NCBI GenBank assembly: GCA_021802595.1
Contig: JAJZRT010000019.1
Coordinates: 1 to 15,611, forward strand
DNA: 15,611 bases
Direction of reading: 5' to 3'
From: Pseudomonadota bacterium
GTDB lineage: Bacteria; Pseudomonadota; Gammaproteobacteria; Burkholderiales; Thiobacillaceae
A program made the translations under genes and the position numbers. The first letter of the stretch is position 1. Each line of letters opens with the position of its first letter. The notes beneath the pieces are model-generated. The model saw only the letters and a list, made by a program, of their open reading frames with translations. It had not been told where the DNA came from and ran no database searches. Positions 14,139 through 15,611 of this stretch are shown here, one piece after another.

Positions 14139-15454
14139 TGCTCTGCGCTCCCCAATTCACTGCTTCTATGTTCCAGAGCGGGAAGTTCCAGGCCTTCAAT
14201 TTCTTGCAGTGACTTCCCCGCAATCCCCTGCAAATCTCCGTACATCCCTATCGTCGCGCCCATCACCCTTTCGATCTGCTGCTCACGCTTTGCCCATTGC
14301 TTCATGATCGCCTTGCGCTCCTTGTCGAGATCTTCCTGCATCGACGAGAACGCCTCGACGATGGCTTCGACACGCATCCGAAAGCGCGGCCCGGTCAGGT
14401 ACTGGTAGACCATCTCGGTCTTGGTCTGCTGCCCGTCCGAGACCTGCCGGGCGCTGCTGATCTGCAGCAGCGTGTGACGCAGTATCGTCGCCACGGGCAG
14501 TGCCGCGCGCGGGTGTGTGACCCAGACGGTGTCGATCACATCGAACGTCTCTACGCCCTTCGGCAAGGCCTGGCTGACAAGCACGGAGATGTCAGCCTTG
14601 GCTGTCCGCTGGTCCTCCCGCAGCTTGGCCAGCCAGCCATCGCTCCAGTTCTTCGTGCGCTTGGATTCCCACAGGATAGTGCCGCTTGGCTGGCCGCTGG
14701 GACTGACAACTCTCTGGAGAGCATCGCCGCCAAACTCGCCCTTGGGCACTGACTCGATGGTGTCGAATGGGAACTTGGCACGCAGGAGATTTTCCAGCTC
14801 AAGCTCTTGCACCTCGCCTTGCAACTGCTGCGAGCCTTGCTCGGCCTTGCGCTTGAGTTCCTCGATTGTTTTCTGCATCGAAGCGATGGTCTGCTCTTTC
14901 TCCGTCACCGTGAGCCTGAGGCCCTCTTCGGCTTCCCGTTTGGCCTGTGAGCGAACCTCGGTCAAGCCTTCCTGTACGCGTTTCTCGACGGTCAGCTCCA
15001 GCTCGCGCTTGGCATCATCCAGCTCGCGCTGCTTCTTGATGAGGTCGGCCTGCGCCTTCTGCGCCTCGGCCAGCTTCTTGTCGCGCTCGTTCAAAACTTC
15101 CTGCAGCTCGACCAGCTCGCGCCCTTTGCTCTCAAGCTCCGCGGCGCTGGCGAGCTTGGCCTTTCTGGACTCTTCGGCGATCACCCGGGCGCGCTCGGAT
15201 GCGAGCTGCTCCGCGACCTGATCGGCCACCTGCTGATCGAGCGTGCGTTTCGCGTCAGCGACCTGCTTCTCTTTGTCGCGAAGGGACTGCTCGCGCTGGG
15301 CGAATTCTGCATCCTTCTCGGACAGCTGTTGCTCGAACTGCTTGCGCGTGGACTCGATCAGGGGCGCCGCCAGCGACTCGGTGAGCTTGATCTCTGTCTT
15401 GCAGTTGGGGCAGACGATGACCGGTTCGGTCATGCGCGGATCGTTGTCGCTCAT
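14135..15454 (-). CDS. DUF2130 coiled-coil protein, possible nuclease
   Basis: The 439-residue protein starts with a CPNC pair (Cys15, Cys18). A long charged coiled coil follows at about residues 35-225, and then a C-terminal DUF2130 domain (Pfam PF09903) at about 220-430. Within that domain Asp244 (FGGDAL), Glu263-x-Lys265 (ILWESKR) and Gln282 (EDQRTAKA) are spaced like a PD-(D/E)xK nuclease core; this is my reading, not an established activity. The first start, ATG 15454, is preceded by a G-rich tract about seven bases away; the alternative Met8 has no binding site. It is the first gene of the five-gene operon and overlaps the OLD-like gene by ATGA. The coiled coil suggests dimerisation or an SbcC-like arm. 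Function is unknown. Confidence 0.88.
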   Translation of the reverse strand: MSDNDPRMTEPVIVCPNCKTEIKLTESLAAPLIESTRKQFEQQLSEKDAEFAQREQSLRDKEKQVADAKRTLDQQVADQVAEQLASERARVIAEESRKAKLASAAELESKGRELVELQEVLNERDKKLAEAQKAQADLIKKQRELDDAKRELELTVEKRVQEGLTEVRSQAKREAEEGLRLTVTEKEQTIASMQKTIEELKRKAEQGSQQLQGEVQELELENLLRAKFPFDTIESVPKGEFGGDALQRVVSPSGQPSGTILWESKRTKNWSDGWLAKLREDQRTAKADISVLVSQALPKGVETFDVIDTVWVTHPRAALPVATILRHTLLQISSARQVSDGQQTKTEMVYQYLTGPRFRMRVEAIVEAFSSMQEDLDKERKAIMKQWAKREQQIERVMGATIGMYGDLQGIAGKSLQEIEGLELPALEHRSSELGSAEQ

Positions 15455-15532
15455 CGTTTCACCCCCCAGTACGCATCAGCTGCTCGGTGCAGTGCAATAC
15501 TCTGAAAAAGACGGTTCTTCCGGGTTTTGCAT

Positions 15533-15561
15533 GGGATAGCTGTTCGGCGGGTCGTGGTCAA
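15533..15561 (-). promoter_or_regulatory. Candidate promoter of the five-gene operon
   Basis: On the minus strand, TTGACC (15561-15556) and TATCCC (15538-15533) are separated by 17 bases and lie about 80 bases upstream of the first start codon at 15454. The -35 box matches five of six consensus bases and the -10 box only three. No other promoter-like spacing stood out between 15455 and 15576. Confidence 0.3.
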
Positions 15562-15576
15562 CGGTAGTCTGCGGGG

Positions 15577-15611
15577 ATGACGACCGAATCGACGTTCCAA
15601 GCGCTGCTGCA
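15577..15611 (+). CDS. Possible start of a divergent gene (11 codons visible)
   Basis: After an in-frame TAG at 15565, an ATG at 15577 opens a frame reading MTTESTFQALL to the window edge. The position, divergent from the operon, and the G-rich tract just before it are compatible with a gene start, although the GGGG is closer to the ATG than is usual. Eleven codons are too few to identify a family. Confidence 0.25.
   Translation, partial: MTTESTFQALL

Noticed and set aside
1..15611. CRISPR array or complete insertion sequence
   Set aside because: No regularly spaced repeats were seen, and the only IS has a single end and half a transposase.

Overview
The window looks like a GC-rich gammaproteobacterial chromosome. 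The codon use, the IS3-type transposase relic, the tRNA-Ala 3' block and the protein styles suggest the Xanthomonadales/Rhodanobacteraceae neighbourhood; this is inference, as no taxonomic marker is present. It divides into a chromosomal left part and, from about position 4787, the start of an integrated genomic island that runs off the right edge.

Left part (1-4786): the 5' end of a YeiH-type membrane transporter gene (1-232, minus) is followed by a gap. In this gap lie two short, adjacent relics (426-486 and 492-606), each about 90% identical to genes of the island further right: the first 61 bases of its integrase and an internal 115 bases of its restriction helicase gene. Next is a large exported protein with eleven Asp-box (BNR) repeats (629-4114, minus). 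Immediately upstream of its start is a truncated IS3-family element (4148-4637) whose transposase carries a nonsense codon.

Island (4787 onward): the 3' portion of a tRNA-Ala gene (anticodon CGC) forms a probable attachment block at 4787-4832, pointing to the intact tRNA lying beyond the right edge. It is followed by a tyrosine integrase (4926-5900, plus) and an ImmA/IrrE-type metallopeptidase (6023-7006, plus). Convergent with these is a tightly packed minus-strand operon of five genes from 15454 down to 7029. In transcription order they are a coiled-coil DUF2130 protein with a nuclease-like residue pattern, an OLD-like ATPase/TOPRIM protein, a type III DNA adenine methyltransferase (Mod), a RhuM-family protein, and the type III restriction helicase/nuclease (Res). 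Each of the four junctions is a 4-base ATGA stop/start overlap, so the genes are probably translated as one coupled unit.

The simplest reading is a defence island: a type III restriction-modification core (Mod and Res) with RhuM between them, preceded by two further putative nucleic-acid-acting proteins (DUF2130 and OLD-like). Whether the five genes form one functional system or are a co-transferred set cannot be decided from sequence alone, but the coupling at every junction makes a single multi-component system the most interesting hypothesis here. The target-recognition section of mod is distinctly more AT-rich than its flanks, as expected for a recently exchanged specificity module.
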